From contig CAWDVH010000005.1 in the NCBI GenBank assembly GCA_963805705.1, positions 1,674,001 to 1,738,000 of the forward strand: a DNA stretch of 64,000 bases, read 5' to 3'. Within the stretch, counting starts at the first letter, position 1, and every line of letters begins with the position of its first letter. Made by a program: the position numbers and the translations under genes. Shown piece after piece: positions 17,816 to 27,072 of this stretch. Source of the stretch: CAWDVH01 sp963805705. Its GTDB lineage: Bacteria; Actinomycetota; Actinomycetes; Streptosporangiales; Streptosporangiaceae. The notes under the pieces are model-generated. The model saw only the letters and a program-made list of their open reading frames with translations. It searched no databases and was not told the DNA's origin.

Positions 17816-18817
17816 CTAGCCGAGGGTGGCGACGAGGATCGCCTTGATCGTGTGCAGCCGGTTTTCGGCCTGGTCGAACACGATGCTGGCACCGGATTCG
17901 AAGACCTCGTCGGTCACCTCGAGGCCGGAGGTCATGCCGGTGTGCTCCATCATCTCGCGGCCGACGGTCGTGTTGGGGGCGTGGAACGCCGGCAGGCAGT
18001 GCATGAACTTGACCCTGGGGTTGCCGGCGCCCTTCATCAGCGCGGCGTTGACCTGGTAGGGCTTGAGGAGCCGGACACGTTCTGTCCAGACGTCTTTGGG
18101 CTCGCCCATGGACACCCACACGTCGGTATGGATGAAGTCGACTCCATCGACGGCCTCGGCCGCGTCGTCGGTCACGGTGATCCGCGCGCCGGTTCGCTGC
18201 GCGACCTGGTGGGCCAGATCCACGACATCCTTGGGGGGCTGCAGGTCCCTGGGGCCCGCCAGGCGGACATCGCTGCCCATCAGCGCGCCCATGACCAGCA
18301 GCGAGCGGCCCATGTTGAACCGGCAGTCGCCGGTGAACGCATAAGCGATGGCGTCGTAGGGCTTGTTACTGGCCTCGTGCATGGTCAGGAAGTCGGCCAG
18401 CATCTGCGTAGGGTGCCACTCATCGGTCAGCCCGTTGTACACGGGCACGCCCGCGTGCTCGGCCAGGGTCTCTACATCGACCTGGCGGTTGCCCCGGTAC
18501 TCGATCGCGTCGTACATCCGGCCCAGCACCCGCGCGGTGTCGGCGATGGACTCCTTGTGACCCATTTGCGAGCCGGAAGGGTCAAGGTAGGTCACGTGCG
18601 CGCCCTCGTCGTAGGCCGCCACCTCGAACGCCGACCGGGTCCGGGTGGAGGTCTTCTCGAAGATGAGCGCGATCTCCTTGCCCGCCAGCCGCCGGCCTTC
18701 GGTGCCGGCGTACTTCGCGATCTTGAGCGCCTCCGAGAGCTTCAGCAGGAAGCTGAGCTCGCGCGGCTCGAAGTCAATCTCCTTGAGGAAGCTGCGATTG
18801 CGCAGGTTGAATCCCAT
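17816..18817 (-). CDS. arcB: Ornithine carbamoyltransferase, catabolic type
   Basis: A 333-residue cytosolic enzyme. The carbamoyl-phosphate motif STRTR is at 57-61, DEWHPTQML at 132-140 and the ornithine/catalytic HCLPAFH at 273-279. In the ADI pathway it runs in the catabolic direction, splitting citrulline with phosphate into ornithine and carbamoyl phosphate. It starts 13 bases after arcA and is the last gene of the unit APC permease - P-type ATPase - arcA - arcB. The long N-terminus (MGFNLRNRSFLKEIDFE) resembles catabolic ArcB more than anabolic ArgF. The operon carries an 18-bp palindrome at its head (24195-24212). Confidence 0.93.
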   Translation of the reverse strand: MGFNLRNRSFLKEIDFEPRELSFLLKLSEALKIAKYAGTEGRRLAGKEIALIFEKTSTRTRSAFEVAAYDEGAHVTYLDPSGSQMGHKESIADTARVLGRMYDAIEYRGNRQVDVETLAEHAGVPVYNGLTDEWHPTQMLADFLTMHEASNKPYDAIAYAFTGDCRFNMGRSLLVMGALMGSDVRLAGPRDLQPPKDVVDLAHQVAQRTGARITVTDDAAEAVDGVDFIHTDVWVSMGEPKDVWTERVRLLKPYQVNAALMKGAGNPRVKFMHCLPAFHAPNTTVGREMMEHTGMTSGLEVTDEVFESGASIVFDQAENRLHTIKAILVATLG

Positions 18818-18830
18818 CTCATCTCCTGGT

Positions 18831-20051
18831 TCAGAACGCCGGGTCGCGCTCGATCGGGCAGGTCATGCAGTGACCGCCGCCGCGGCCCTTACCGAGCTCG
18901 AAGCCCTCAATCGTGATCACTTCGATGCCCGCCTTGCGCAGCGCGGCGTTGGTGCCGGTGTTGCGCTCGTAGGCCACGACAACTCCGGGCTCGAGCGCGA
19001 CCACGTTGTTGCCGTCGTCCCACTGCTCGCGCTCGGCCTCGAAGGAGTCGCCGCCGGTCTCGACGACGCGCATCTCGTCTATGCCCAGGGCCCTGGCCAT
19101 CAGCTCGGGCAGCGATCCCTGCTGTTCCTCGACCACGAGGTCCTCGGCCGCCTCGCCCGGCCGGATCGCCCAGGTCCGCGCCCCGCCGACCACCTGCGGG
19201 AACAGGGTGACCAGGTCGCGGTCGCACATCGTGATGACCGTGTCCAGGTGCATGTAGCTGCGTGACTTGGGCAGGTGCACCGCCAGCACCTGGGTCGCCG
19301 ACCCGGCCCGGAACAGCGACCGCGCGATCCACATCACCGCCTGCGGCGTGGTCCGCTCGCCCATCCCGATCATCACCGTGCCATTGCCGATCGGCTGCAC
19401 ATCGCCGCCCTCAACATGGCAGCGGCCCCAGTCCTCGTCCGACCCGCCCAGCCAGACCGGGAACTGCTGGCCGGCGAACACCGGATGGAACCGGTAGATC
19501 GTTTCCATGATCATCGTCTCCGGCACGCGGGCCGGCTTGGTCATCGGGTTGATCGTGACCCCGCCGAAGATCCAGCACGACGGGTCGCGCTGGAACAAGA
19601 AGTTCGGCAGCGGCGGCAGCAGCATGGACGTCGGATCGGCCGACTGCCACGCCAGCCCCGCGTCCTCGCGGACGTCGGCCTTGGTGATCCCCCCGATCAG
19701 GAACTCCGCCAGCATCGCCGCATCGGCCGTCTCGACCCACTCGCGGCCACGCCGCGAGGCGACGACCCCCACCTGCCGCTCACTCAGGATGTGGCCGCAC
19801 ACCCAGTCCCTGGCCTCGGGCTTGGCCAGCGCCTCGGCCAGCAGCCGCTCGGCCAGGAAAACCTCCACGCCCCGGTCGCGCATCACCTCGACGAACATGT
19901 CGTGCTCGGCCTTGGCCCTGGCCACCCAGATCACGTCGTCGAACAGCAGTTCCTCGGCGTTCGACGGCGTCAGCCGGCTGTGCTCCAGGCCCGGCCGGTG
20001 CACTATGACCCGGCGCAGCCTTCCCACCTCGGAATACACTCCCAATGGCAT
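18831..20051 (-). CDS. arcA: Arginine deiminase
   Basis: A 406-residue enzyme that hydrolyses arginine to citrulline and ammonia. The ATG at 20049-20051 follows GAGGTG; the longer open frame upstream overlaps the ATPase gene and is not coding. Active-site pieces: NFLFQRDP (150-157), the EGGD block with Glu214 and Asp217, HLD with His268, and the nucleophile Cys395 in GGGHCMTCPI near the C-terminus. All expected catalytic residues are present. It lies 5 bases downstream of the P-type ATPase and 13 bases upstream of arcB, which supports one message. Confidence 0.95.
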   Translation of the reverse strand: MPLGVYSEVGRLRRVIVHRPGLEHSRLTPSNAEELLFDDVIWVARAKAEHDMFVEVMRDRGVEVFLAERLLAEALAKPEARDWVCGHILSERQVGVVASRRGREWVETADAAMLAEFLIGGITKADVREDAGLAWQSADPTSMLLPPLPNFLFQRDPSCWIFGGVTINPMTKPARVPETMIMETIYRFHPVFAGQQFPVWLGGSDEDWGRCHVEGGDVQPIGNGTVMIGMGERTTPQAVMWIARSLFRAGSATQVLAVHLPKSRSYMHLDTVITMCDRDLVTLFPQVVGGARTWAIRPGEAAEDLVVEEQQGSLPELMARALGIDEMRVVETGGDSFEAEREQWDDGNNVVALEPGVVVAYERNTGTNAALRKAGIEVITIEGFELGKGRGGGHCMTCPIERDPAF

Positions 20052-20056
20052 GTTGA

Positions 20057-22798
20057 TCACCTCGTAGTTTCTGTGAGCGGGGCCTTTCGCTGGGCCCGTA
20101 GCTGGAAGGCCTTGTCGACCCCGACGACCGCGGGGGCGAGGAGTGACAGGGCGAGCACGACCACCCACTGCCGCCCGCTGAGCGACTCGGTGTCGAGCAG
20201 GCGCTGGAGCATGCCCAGTTCCACGGCGGCCCAGGTAAGGATCCATCCGAGGATGATCCAGCCCAGGAAGGGGAATACCGGCGAGGCCCAGGGCGCCTCG
20301 CGCTCGCGTCGCAGCACCAGGCCGATGTTGACCGCGCTGAACGAGACGATCGCAAAGGCCATAGTCATGGAGGCCGATGGATGCGTGGTGCTCGGTGCGT
20401 CCGGCCCCCACTCGAGCACGGCGAGGGCGGTGGCGGCGAGCACGAACCCGGTGACGAACCAGCGGATGATCTGGGGCCGGTTGACGATCTTCGTGCCGGG
20501 CCTGCGCGGCGGACGCTGCATGACCCCGGGGTCGGGCACGTCGACGATGAACCCGATGACCACGGTGATGACGACGAAGAACTTGCAGAACAGCAGCTGC
20601 AGCGGGAACAGGGCCACGCCGCCGTTGATGTTGAGGATGGTCGCGTACACCATCAGCTGCAGCACCGACGACAGGATGGTCAGCTGCAGCCTGATGTAGG
20701 TGGAGATCCGGCGGTAGATGTCGCGGCCCAGGTCGACGGCCTTGACCAGGGTGGCGAAGTTGTCGTCGGTCAGAACGATCTTCGCCGCCTGCTTGGACAC
20801 CTCCGAGCCGCTGCCCATGGCCACGCCGATGTCGGCCTGCTTGAGCGCGGCGGCGTCGTTGACGGCGTCTCCGGTCATCGCGACCACTTCACCGGACTCC
20901 TGCATGAGCTTGGCCAGCCGCAGCTTGTCCTCGGGCGCTACCCGGCCGAACACGTGCAGCTCGGGAAGGCGCTCGATCACCTCGGTATCCGGCAGGTGCT
21001 GCAACTCGGTGCCAGTGATCACGCCGGGCCCGAGCCCCAGCTCGTCCGCGATCGCGCGCGCGGTCACCGTGTGATCGCCAGTGATCATCCGCACGTCAAT
21101 ACCGGCGCTCAGGGCGACGTGCACCGCGTCCCTGGCCTCGGTGCGCAGCGGATCCATGATCCCGACCAGCGCGACCAGCACAAGATCGGTGACGGCCGCC
21201 ATCGGGTCGGCCAGCGCCGCGGACATCGCCGCGTCGTCGAGGTCACGGGCCGCGAACGCGAGCACCCGCAGCCCGCGCTCGGACAGCTGGCGGTTGGCGG
21301 CCAGGATCTCGTCGCGTACGGCGGCGATCGGCACCTGCTCGCCGTGCCACAGGGCCCGGCCGCAGTGCTCCACGACCACGTCGGGCGCGCCCTTGACACT
21401 CTCGAAGTGCGACTGGGTCAGGATCCCGCCGGCCAGCCAGTCCGGGCGGTCGTGGAAGGTGGCCATGAACTTGTACTCGGAGTCAAACGGCACCTCAGCC
21501 CGGCGCGGCAGGGTTTGCCTGGTCTGCTCGGCGTCGGCGCCCATTTTCGCGGCCAGTACCACGAAGGCCGCTTCGGTCGGGTCGCCGATGACCGACCCGT
21601 CGTCGGCGACCGTGGCATCGGTGCACAGCGTCAGGCCCAGGGCCAGGCGGTGGAAGTCCGGTGCCGCTCCCCCGGCTGCCCCCAGGATCGCTCCCGTCTT
21701 CTGGTAGCCGGGGCCTTCGATCTTGAACCAGTCACCGCCGGCCAGCATGGTGGTCGCGGTCATCGCGTTCAGCGTCAGCGTGCCGGTCTTGTCGCTGTTG
21801 ATAACGGTGGTCCCGCCCAGGGTCTCCACGTCCGACAGCGACTTGACGACCGCCTTGGCCTCCACCAGGCGGCGCGCTCCCGAGGACAGCATGGCCTGCA
21901 CGAACGTCGGCAGGCCGGTCGGGATGGCCGCGATCGCGGTCGAGATGCACAGCAGCACCAGGGTCGTGGTGTCCTGGCCCCGCGCGATGCCGAAGACGGC
22001 GATTATCACCACGGCGATGAAGGCGATCAGCCCGAACACCTTGGTCATGCCGTCGAGTTCGCGCTGCAGCGGCGACCGGGTGCGCTTGGTCGCCGTCACC
22101 AGGCCGGCGATCTTGCCCATCTCGGTCGCCTGGCCGGTGGCAGTCACCACGATGGCCGCCGAGCCGCGGGTGACCTGGGTGTTCTGGAACACCAGGTTCG
22201 TGCGGTCGCCGAGCGCGACCTCCCCCTCGGGAAGGGTTACCCGGTCCTTGGCTATCGGGGCGCTCTCGCCGGTGAGCGCCGCCTCCTGCACTTCGAGCGT
22301 GGCGGAGGTGAGGATCCTGCCGTCCGCCGGGACGACGTCACCTGCCTCCAGCAGCACCACGTCACCCGGCACGAGCTGGGTCGATTCGAACTCCTCGACC
22401 TGGCCGGATCGCCGCACCCTGGCCCTGGGCACCTGGAGCTGCGCGAGCGCCTCCACGCTGGCCCTGGCCTTCAGCTCCTGGGCAGAGCCCATGACGACGT
22501 TGAACGTCACCAGCCCCAGCACCACGACACCGGTCGCCACCTGCGCGATCCCGAAGCTGGCCACGCAGACGATCAGCAGCATGATGTTCATCGGGTTGGC
22601 CAGCTGCCCCCGCGCGACCACCCAGACGCTGGGCGGCGGCTCCACCGGCAGCTCATTGGGCCCGTACTGGGCCAGCCGGTGCTGTACCTCGCCGGCGCCC
22701 AGCCCCTGGCCAGGTTCGACATTCATCGCCCTGGCCGCTTCCTCCGCGGACAGGGCGTACCAGGCGGCGTGCTCGGCGGGCTGCTTGGTGGTGGTCAT
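20057..22798 (-). CDS. P-type ATPase, P2-like, with atypical transport site
   Basis: A 913-residue membrane pump with an intact engine: TGES (176-179), phosphorylated Asp336 in NSDKTGTLT, KGAPD (469-473) and TGDAVNDAAALKQAD (642-656). Membrane topology and length fit P2-type cation ATPases. The transport site does not: helix 4 reads IPTGLP (292-297) instead of PEGLP, helix 5 has TILSSVLQL where the Glu/Asn ligands should be, and helix 6 has LLFCKFFVVITV with Lys739 where the NxxTD ligands lie. The ion is therefore unlikely to be calcium; a proton or monovalent ion, with the lysine as built-in counter-charge, is possible. It sits inside the arc operon between permease and arcA. Confidence 0.88.
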   Translation of the reverse strand: MTTTKQPAEHAAWYALSAEEAARAMNVEPGQGLGAGEVQHRLAQYGPNELPVEPPPSVWVVARGQLANPMNIMLLIVCVASFGIAQVATGVVVLGLVTFNVVMGSAQELKARASVEALAQLQVPRARVRRSGQVEEFESTQLVPGDVVLLEAGDVVPADGRILTSATLEVQEAALTGESAPIAKDRVTLPEGEVALGDRTNLVFQNTQVTRGSAAIVVTATGQATEMGKIAGLVTATKRTRSPLQRELDGMTKVFGLIAFIAVVIIAVFGIARGQDTTTLVLLCISTAIAAIPTGLPTFVQAMLSSGARRLVEAKAVVKSLSDVETLGGTTVINSDKTGTLTLNAMTATTMLAGGDWFKIEGPGYQKTGAILGAAGGAAPDFHRLALGLTLCTDATVADDGSVIGDPTEAAFVVLAAKMGADAEQTRQTLPRRAEVPFDSEYKFMATFHDRPDWLAGGILTQSHFESVKGAPDVVVEHCGRALWHGEQVPIAAVRDEILAANRQLSERGLRVLAFAARDLDDAAMSAALADPMAAVTDLVLVALVGIMDPLRTEARDAVHVALSAGIDVRMITGDHTVTARAIADELGLGPGVITGTELQHLPDTEVIERLPELHVFGRVAPEDKLRLAKLMQESGEVVAMTGDAVNDAAALKQADIGVAMGSGSEVSKQAAKIVLTDDNFATLVKAVDLGRDIYRRISTYIRLQLTILSSVLQLMVYATILNINGGVALFPLQLLFCKFFVVITVVIGFIVDVPDPGVMQRPPRRPGTKIVNRPQIIRWFVTGFVLAATALAVLEWGPDAPSTTHPSASMTMAFAIVSFSAVNIGLVLRREREAPWASPVFPFLGWIILGWILTWAAVELGMLQRLLDTESLSGRQWVVVLALSLLAPAVVGVDKAFQLRAQRKAPLTETTR

Positions 22799-22816
22799 TA
22801 TCGGCTCCCTTAAGAC

Positions 22817-24139
22817 CTAGCTCGTAACCTGGACCCGCTTGGCCCGGTCCGCCCGCACCCGTTTCCACCAGAAGTCCAGGACGACGCCGAGCACGATGAT
22901 GCCCAGCAACGCGGCGACCGACGCCGGCTCGTGGATGAGGGTAGTGAACACGAAGACCACCAGTACCACGCCCGCCGAGCCGATCGCTAGCGCGAGAATG
23001 AAGGGTTTCGCGCCGGTCTCGGACCGGACCCGGAAGTGGGCCGCGGTGATCAGCGTGAAGATCAGCAGGGCCACGGCGCTGCCGATGGAGGCGATCGCGT
23101 CCAGGTTGAACACCACGGCCAGGATGAGGCACGCCGCCGCCTCGATCAGCAGCCCGGCCGACACCCGCCCGCCGAGCTTGCGCGCCATCAGCGGCGGGAA
23201 CTGCCCCGTTTCCGCCAGCCGCTCGGACAGTCCGGGGGCCGGGTACAAGCCCGCGTTCGTGGCCCCGGCCGTGGCGAACAGGGCGGTGATGCTCATCAGC
23301 CAGTAGCCCGCCTGGCCGAGCGTGGGCTCGGCGGCCACGGCCAGCGCGGTGCCTCCCGAGGAGATCACCTTCTCCACGGAGAGCGTGCCGAACACGCCCA
23401 GCGCGATGGCGATATAGATGACCGTCGCGATCCCGAGCGCGATGAACATCGCCCGCGGCAGCTGGCGGGACGGGTTGCGCAGGTCTTTCGCGGTGAAGGT
23501 GATGATGCCGAAGCCCAGGAACGCGAAGAAGGTCAGCGCCACGCTCGAGATGATGTCCTTCCACGATGGGTACTTCGACGGCGCCAGCAGCGACGCGTGG
23601 ATGTTGACCAGCAGGACCACCGCGAAGACGGTGAGGATCCCGATGACGATCACGACGATCACGCTCTGCGCGTTCGCCACCAGCTTGGACCCGACGATGT
23701 TCACCCCGGTCATGACGAGGATGATCAGCGCCGCGAATACCTTGATCCAGACGGCGTTCTCTTCCCCGGTGAGCATGGAACTGGCGTAGCTGCCGAACGA
23801 GACCGCCACCATCGCGGTCACGATGGCGTTGGCCAGGTAGACCAGCCACGCGGTGACGCCGGTGAAATGACCATCGCCGAACCCCCGCGCGACGTACTCC
23901 AGCATGCCCCCGCCGCTCGGGTACCGCGCGCCGAGCTTGGCGAACGAGTAGCCCTGCAGCATCGCGATGGCCCCGGCGATCAGGAACGACACCCACACCG
24001 CCGCCCCGGCCACCTCGCCGGCCGCGCCCAGCAGGGCGAAGATCCCCGCGCCCACCATCGACCCGACGCCGATGAACGCGGCCTCGCGCACCGTCAGAAA
24101 CTTTTGCCCTGGCGGTGATCCGGCCTTGGTCTGGTCCAT
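22817..24139 (-). CDS. APC-family amino acid permease, head of the arcAB operon
   Basis: About 440 residues, 12 predicted helices. The start is ATG 24137-24139 with GGAGG 10 bases upstream. An in-frame ATG at 24202 lacks a ribosome site and falls inside the palindrome at 24195-24212, so it is rejected. The first helix has GVGSMVGAGIFALLG, the substrate-backbone loop of APC transporters, and helix 6 has FFAFLGFGIITFTAKDLRNPSRQLP. By position it is the likely arginine/ornithine exchanger or arginine importer of the ADI pathway (ArcD role); this is inference. The ATPase follows after 18 bases. Confidence 0.87.
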   Translation of the reverse strand: MDQTKAGSPPGQKFLTVREAAFIGVGSMVGAGIFALLGAAGEVAGAAVWVSFLIAGAIAMLQGYSFAKLGARYPSGGGMLEYVARGFGDGHFTGVTAWLVYLANAIVTAMVAVSFGSYASSMLTGEENAVWIKVFAALIILVMTGVNIVGSKLVANAQSVIVVIVIGILTVFAVVLLVNIHASLLAPSKYPSWKDIISSVALTFFAFLGFGIITFTAKDLRNPSRQLPRAMFIALGIATVIYIAIALGVFGTLSVEKVISSGGTALAVAAEPTLGQAGYWLMSITALFATAGATNAGLYPAPGLSERLAETGQFPPLMARKLGGRVSAGLLIEAAACLILAVVFNLDAIASIGSAVALLIFTLITAAHFRVRSETGAKPFILALAIGSAGVVLVVFVFTTLIHEPASVAALLGIIVLGVVLDFWWKRVRADRAKRVQVTS

Positions 24140-24194
24140 CTGCGCTGCGCCTCCGTCTTTTGCCGCATTCTGTTCCGGCCATTTCGCGGCGTCG

Positions 24195-24212
24195 TCACCC
24201 ATTGGAGGGTGA
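24195..24212. promoter_or_regulatory. Palindrome TCACCC-N6-GGGTGA, copy A
   Basis: A perfect 18-bp inverted repeat with spacer ATTGGA, 55 bases before the start of the permease that heads the arcAB operon. It is one of five identical half-site pairs, all between genes, in 17.8-37.4 kb. Symmetry and placement suggest the operator of a dimeric regulator. The regulator is not known. Confidence 0.75.
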
Positions 24213-24407
24213 TCCCGGCGCTTGGCGTTCAGCTGCGGCCGGCGGCAGCGAGGGCGCGGGCGGCCCGGCTTTAACGGTGCCGCCGGCCCTGTTCCGGCGG
24301 ATCGCTTGGCGTACTTCGGAGACCACGATGATGGACAATGCGACCTCCGTGCCGATGAGCCATTGCTAGAGGTCGAGGCTGAATGCCTCGCCCGCCCTTT
24401 CCGCCCG

Positions 24408-25334
24408 TCACCCGGCCCCCCGGCGCGTGACCACGTTCGTGCCGGCCTTCCCCGCGACGATCCCGGCGATGTCAGCGAGCGAGCCGATCGCCGCCCGGCC
24501 ACCCGTCTTCGCGGTGAAACGGGCGGCCGCCTCGACCTTGGGGCCCATGGACCCGGCTGCGAACTGATGGCTGGCCAGCTCCTCCGGCGTCACCTGGCTC
24601 AGCAGCCGCTGGTCCGGCGTCCCCCAGCTGAGGTAGACCCCGTCCACGTCGGTGGCCATGAGGTACAGGTCCGCGCTCACCTCCTCGGCGAGCAGCTCGC
24701 CGGCGAGGTCCTTGTCGATGACCGCCTCGACGCCCGTCAGCTCGCCGGATCCTGAAGCCGGGTACATGGTCGGGATGCCCCCGCCGCCCGCGCAGATGAC
24801 CACGGCTCCCCGCTCCAGCAGCCAGGTGATCGGCTGGATCTCCAGAATGCGCCGGGGCTCGGGAGACGGCACCACCCGCCGCCAGGAGTCACCGTCCGGC
24901 CGGAACTGCCACCCCTCCTGCGCGGCCAGCCGGTCGGCGGCCGCCCTGGGATAGACGGGCCCGACGAACTTCGTCGGGCTGGCGAACGCCGGGTCGTCCG
25001 GGTCTACCACGATCATGGTGAGCAAGGTCGCCACCTGGGTCTGCGGCGGCAGCAGGCTCCGCAATTCCTGCTGGATCAGGTAGCCGATCATGCCCTGGGT
25101 GCCCGCGTCCAGCACGTCCATCGGGTAGGGCTCGGCGCTGGTGTACGCCTGCGCCTGCAGGGCCAGCAGGCCCACCTGCGGCCCGTTGCCGTGGACGACC
25201 ACGATGCTGTGCTCGGCGGCCAGCGGCGCGATCGCCTCGGCGGCGATCTTGACGTTGCGCCGCTGGACCTCGGTGGTCATCGGGTCGCTGCGCCGCAGCA
25301 ACGCGTTGCCGCCTAGCGCGATCACGATCCGCAT
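24408..25334 (-). CDS. arcC: Carbamate kinase
   Basis: A 308-residue enzyme of the amino acid kinase fold, completing the ADI pathway by making ATP from carbamoyl phosphate and ADP. Motifs: IALGGNALL (5-13), VVHGNGPQVG (47-56), a central AGTQGMIGYLIQQEL, VICAGGGGIPTMY, and VIDKDLAGELLAEEV with the nucleotide-binding Lys/Asp. Length matches the family. It is 49 bases downstream of a second APC permease and forms a separate unit from arcAB, but both units carry the same upstream palindrome, so they are probably induced together. Confidence 0.95.
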   Translation of the reverse strand: MRIVIALGGNALLRRSDPMTTEVQRRNVKIAAEAIAPLAAEHSIVVVHGNGPQVGLLALQAQAYTSAEPYPMDVLDAGTQGMIGYLIQQELRSLLPPQTQVATLLTMIVVDPDDPAFASPTKFVGPVYPRAAADRLAAQEGWQFRPDGDSWRRVVPSPEPRRILEIQPITWLLERGAVVICAGGGGIPTMYPASGSGELTGVEAVIDKDLAGELLAEEVSADLYLMATDVDGVYLSWGTPDQRLLSQVTPEELASHQFAAGSMGPKVEAAARFTAKTGGRAAIGSLADIAGIVAGKAGTNVVTRRGAG

Positions 25335-25383
25335 GCTCAGCCTCCTGACATGGTGCCTGGCCTCAAGGGGTGACGGCTGGCGG

Positions 25384-26802
25384 TTACCGGTAGGGCGGCA
25401 CGGGCTCCGGCTGGCTCATATGGCGGCGCTGGGCCAGGTAGACGGGAATCCCGAGCAGCAGCGCGCCCGCGGCCAGGATGAACGGCGCCCAGTAGACCCA
25501 GAAGCTCTGACCGGTGTTGCGCGAGTACCAGATGAACAGGATCGAGAACACCAGCGACAGCCCGGCGATGATCATGTCCCGGGCCAAGCGCGGGGTCTGC
25601 AGCGTGCGGTGGTCGACCCAGCGCCACTTCAGCTGCGCGAGCGCCGAGAAGCCGTACGGGATGGCGGCGGTGATGCCGGTCATCAGCACCAGGGTGGTGA
25701 AGACCGTCGCCCCGTTCGAGCCCAGATAGTTGATGATCATCGCGGCCGAGGCCAGCACGGTGGAGGCGATGATGCCGTAGGCGGGCACGCCGTTCTTGGA
25801 GATGCGCTTGAACCGCTCCGGGAACAGGCCGTCGCTCGCGGCGGCCAGGGGCATCTCGGCGCAGATCATGGTCCAGCCGTTGAGGGCACCGAAGCCGGAG
25901 ATGATGACCGCGATGGCCATCACGTTGCCGGCCCAGGTGCCGCCGAAGATCGCGTTGGCCGCGTCGGAGAACGGAGCGGTCGCCGTGGCGAGCTTGGAGG
26001 TGGGCACGATGCCGAACACGGCGATGAGCGAGAGCATGTAGACCACCGCGGTCGCGATCGTGCCCAAGATGGTGGCACGGGGAATGTTGCGGTCGGGGTT
26101 GCGCACTTTCGCGGCCGCCACCGCGGCGGTCTCCACGCCCAGGTAGCTGAACAGGGCGATGGCCATCCCGCCGCCGATCGCGTTGACCGCGCTCTCCTGG
26201 CTGACGTTCCAGGGCGTGAAGTTGGCGCGGCTGATGAAGAACAGGCCGACGGTCGACATGAACGCCAGCGCCGCGAACTTCACGATGGTGGTCACCACCT
26301 GGACTGACCCCATGTTCTTGACCCCGGACAGGTTGATCGCCGCCGGGATCCACAGCCCTACCAGCACCAGCAGCACCGACAACAGCTTGTTGTGGCCGGT
26401 GTTGATGAAGTGCTCGACGTACAGGACCCAGCCGACGGCGATCGCCGCATTGCCCGCCCACGCGGTGATCCAGTAAGACCACGCGTTCGCGAACCCGAGC
26501 CGGTTGCCGAACGCTACCCGCGCGTAGGCGTACGGGCCGCCGTCGGCCGGCAGCCGCCGCGACAGCGAGGCGAACAGCAACGCGAGCGCGAGCGCGCCTA
26601 CGGTCGTCAGTGCCATCGACACCAGCGTGATGGGGCCGTAGAACGCCAGCGAGGTCGGCAAGTTGAAGATGCCGACGCCGATGATGCTGCCCACGATCAG
26701 CGCCATCGCCGCGGTCAGGCCGAACTGATGCGGCTTTTCCGCTATTGCCGGCTTACCGGCAGTTCCCGGCGCACCGCCGGAGACGTCAACCTGATCCGCC
26801 AT
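25384..26802 (-). CDS. APC-family amino acid permease, head of the arcC unit
   Basis: A 472-residue, 12-helix transporter. ATG 26800-26802 follows AGGGAGAG; a longer open frame upstream runs through the palindrome and is not coding. The first helix carries IVGSIIGVGIFNLPTSL and helix 6 IALFSYLGVETAAVAAAKV, followed by RNPDRNIPRAT. These fit the basic amino acid/polyamine antiporter branch (ArcD/YdgI-like), so arginine-ornithine exchange is a reasonable guess. It is distinct from the permeases at 22817 and 30968. Copy B of the palindrome lies about 100 bases upstream. Confidence 0.88.
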   Translation of the reverse strand: MADQVDVSGGAPGTAGKPAIAEKPHQFGLTAAMALIVGSIIGVGIFNLPTSLAFYGPITLVSMALTTVGALALALLFASLSRRLPADGGPYAYARVAFGNRLGFANAWSYWITAWAGNAAIAVGWVLYVEHFINTGHNKLLSVLLVLVGLWIPAAINLSGVKNMGSVQVVTTIVKFAALAFMSTVGLFFISRANFTPWNVSQESAVNAIGGGMAIALFSYLGVETAAVAAAKVRNPDRNIPRATILGTIATAVVYMLSLIAVFGIVPTSKLATATAPFSDAANAIFGGTWAGNVMAIAVIISGFGALNGWTMICAEMPLAAASDGLFPERFKRISKNGVPAYGIIASTVLASAAMIINYLGSNGATVFTTLVLMTGITAAIPYGFSALAQLKWRWVDHRTLQTPRLARDMIIAGLSLVFSILFIWYSRNTGQSFWVYWAPFILAAGALLLGIPVYLAQRRHMSQPEPVPPYR

Positions 26803-26900
26803 CTGGCTCTCCCTAGCACGGCGACGACACAAGCAACCGCCTGATCCCGCTCCAGCACGAGACCGCACCAGGATTCTGATTAATCGCGCCCAGCCCGGCG

Positions 26901-26918
26901 TCACCCATCCGAGGGTGA
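26901..26918. promoter_or_regulatory. Palindrome TCACCC-N6-GGGTGA, copy B
   Basis: A perfect 18-bp inverted repeat with spacer ATCCGA, 98 bases upstream of the permease-arcC unit, in the 270-base gap before the LAL regulator gene. No other gene lies in the gap. Confidence 0.75.
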
Positions 26919-27072
26919 TTATCTGCCATTTCCCAGCGCCGCCGCGGCACGGCTCGGCTCCGATGAACGGGAAGTGAACAATGCACGTCAAAACGGCAGC
27001 GCCGACTCCCCCGTTATGCAGGCCGCGACCACTATCCGCCCTTCACCGCGCCTGTTCTTGGGAATTTCCTGC

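Noticed and set aside
20381..22813. Very long open frame on the plus strand opposite the P-type ATPase
   Set aside because: High-GC third positions leave antisense frames open; the predicted product is low-complexity His/Asp/Arg-rich sequence with no family, and the minus-strand ATPase is unmistakable.
24140..24202. Upstream ATG (24202) as start of the arcAB-operon permease
   Set aside because: No ribosome site, and the codon lies inside the regulatory palindrome; ATG 24139 has GGAGG upstream and precedes the first family block.
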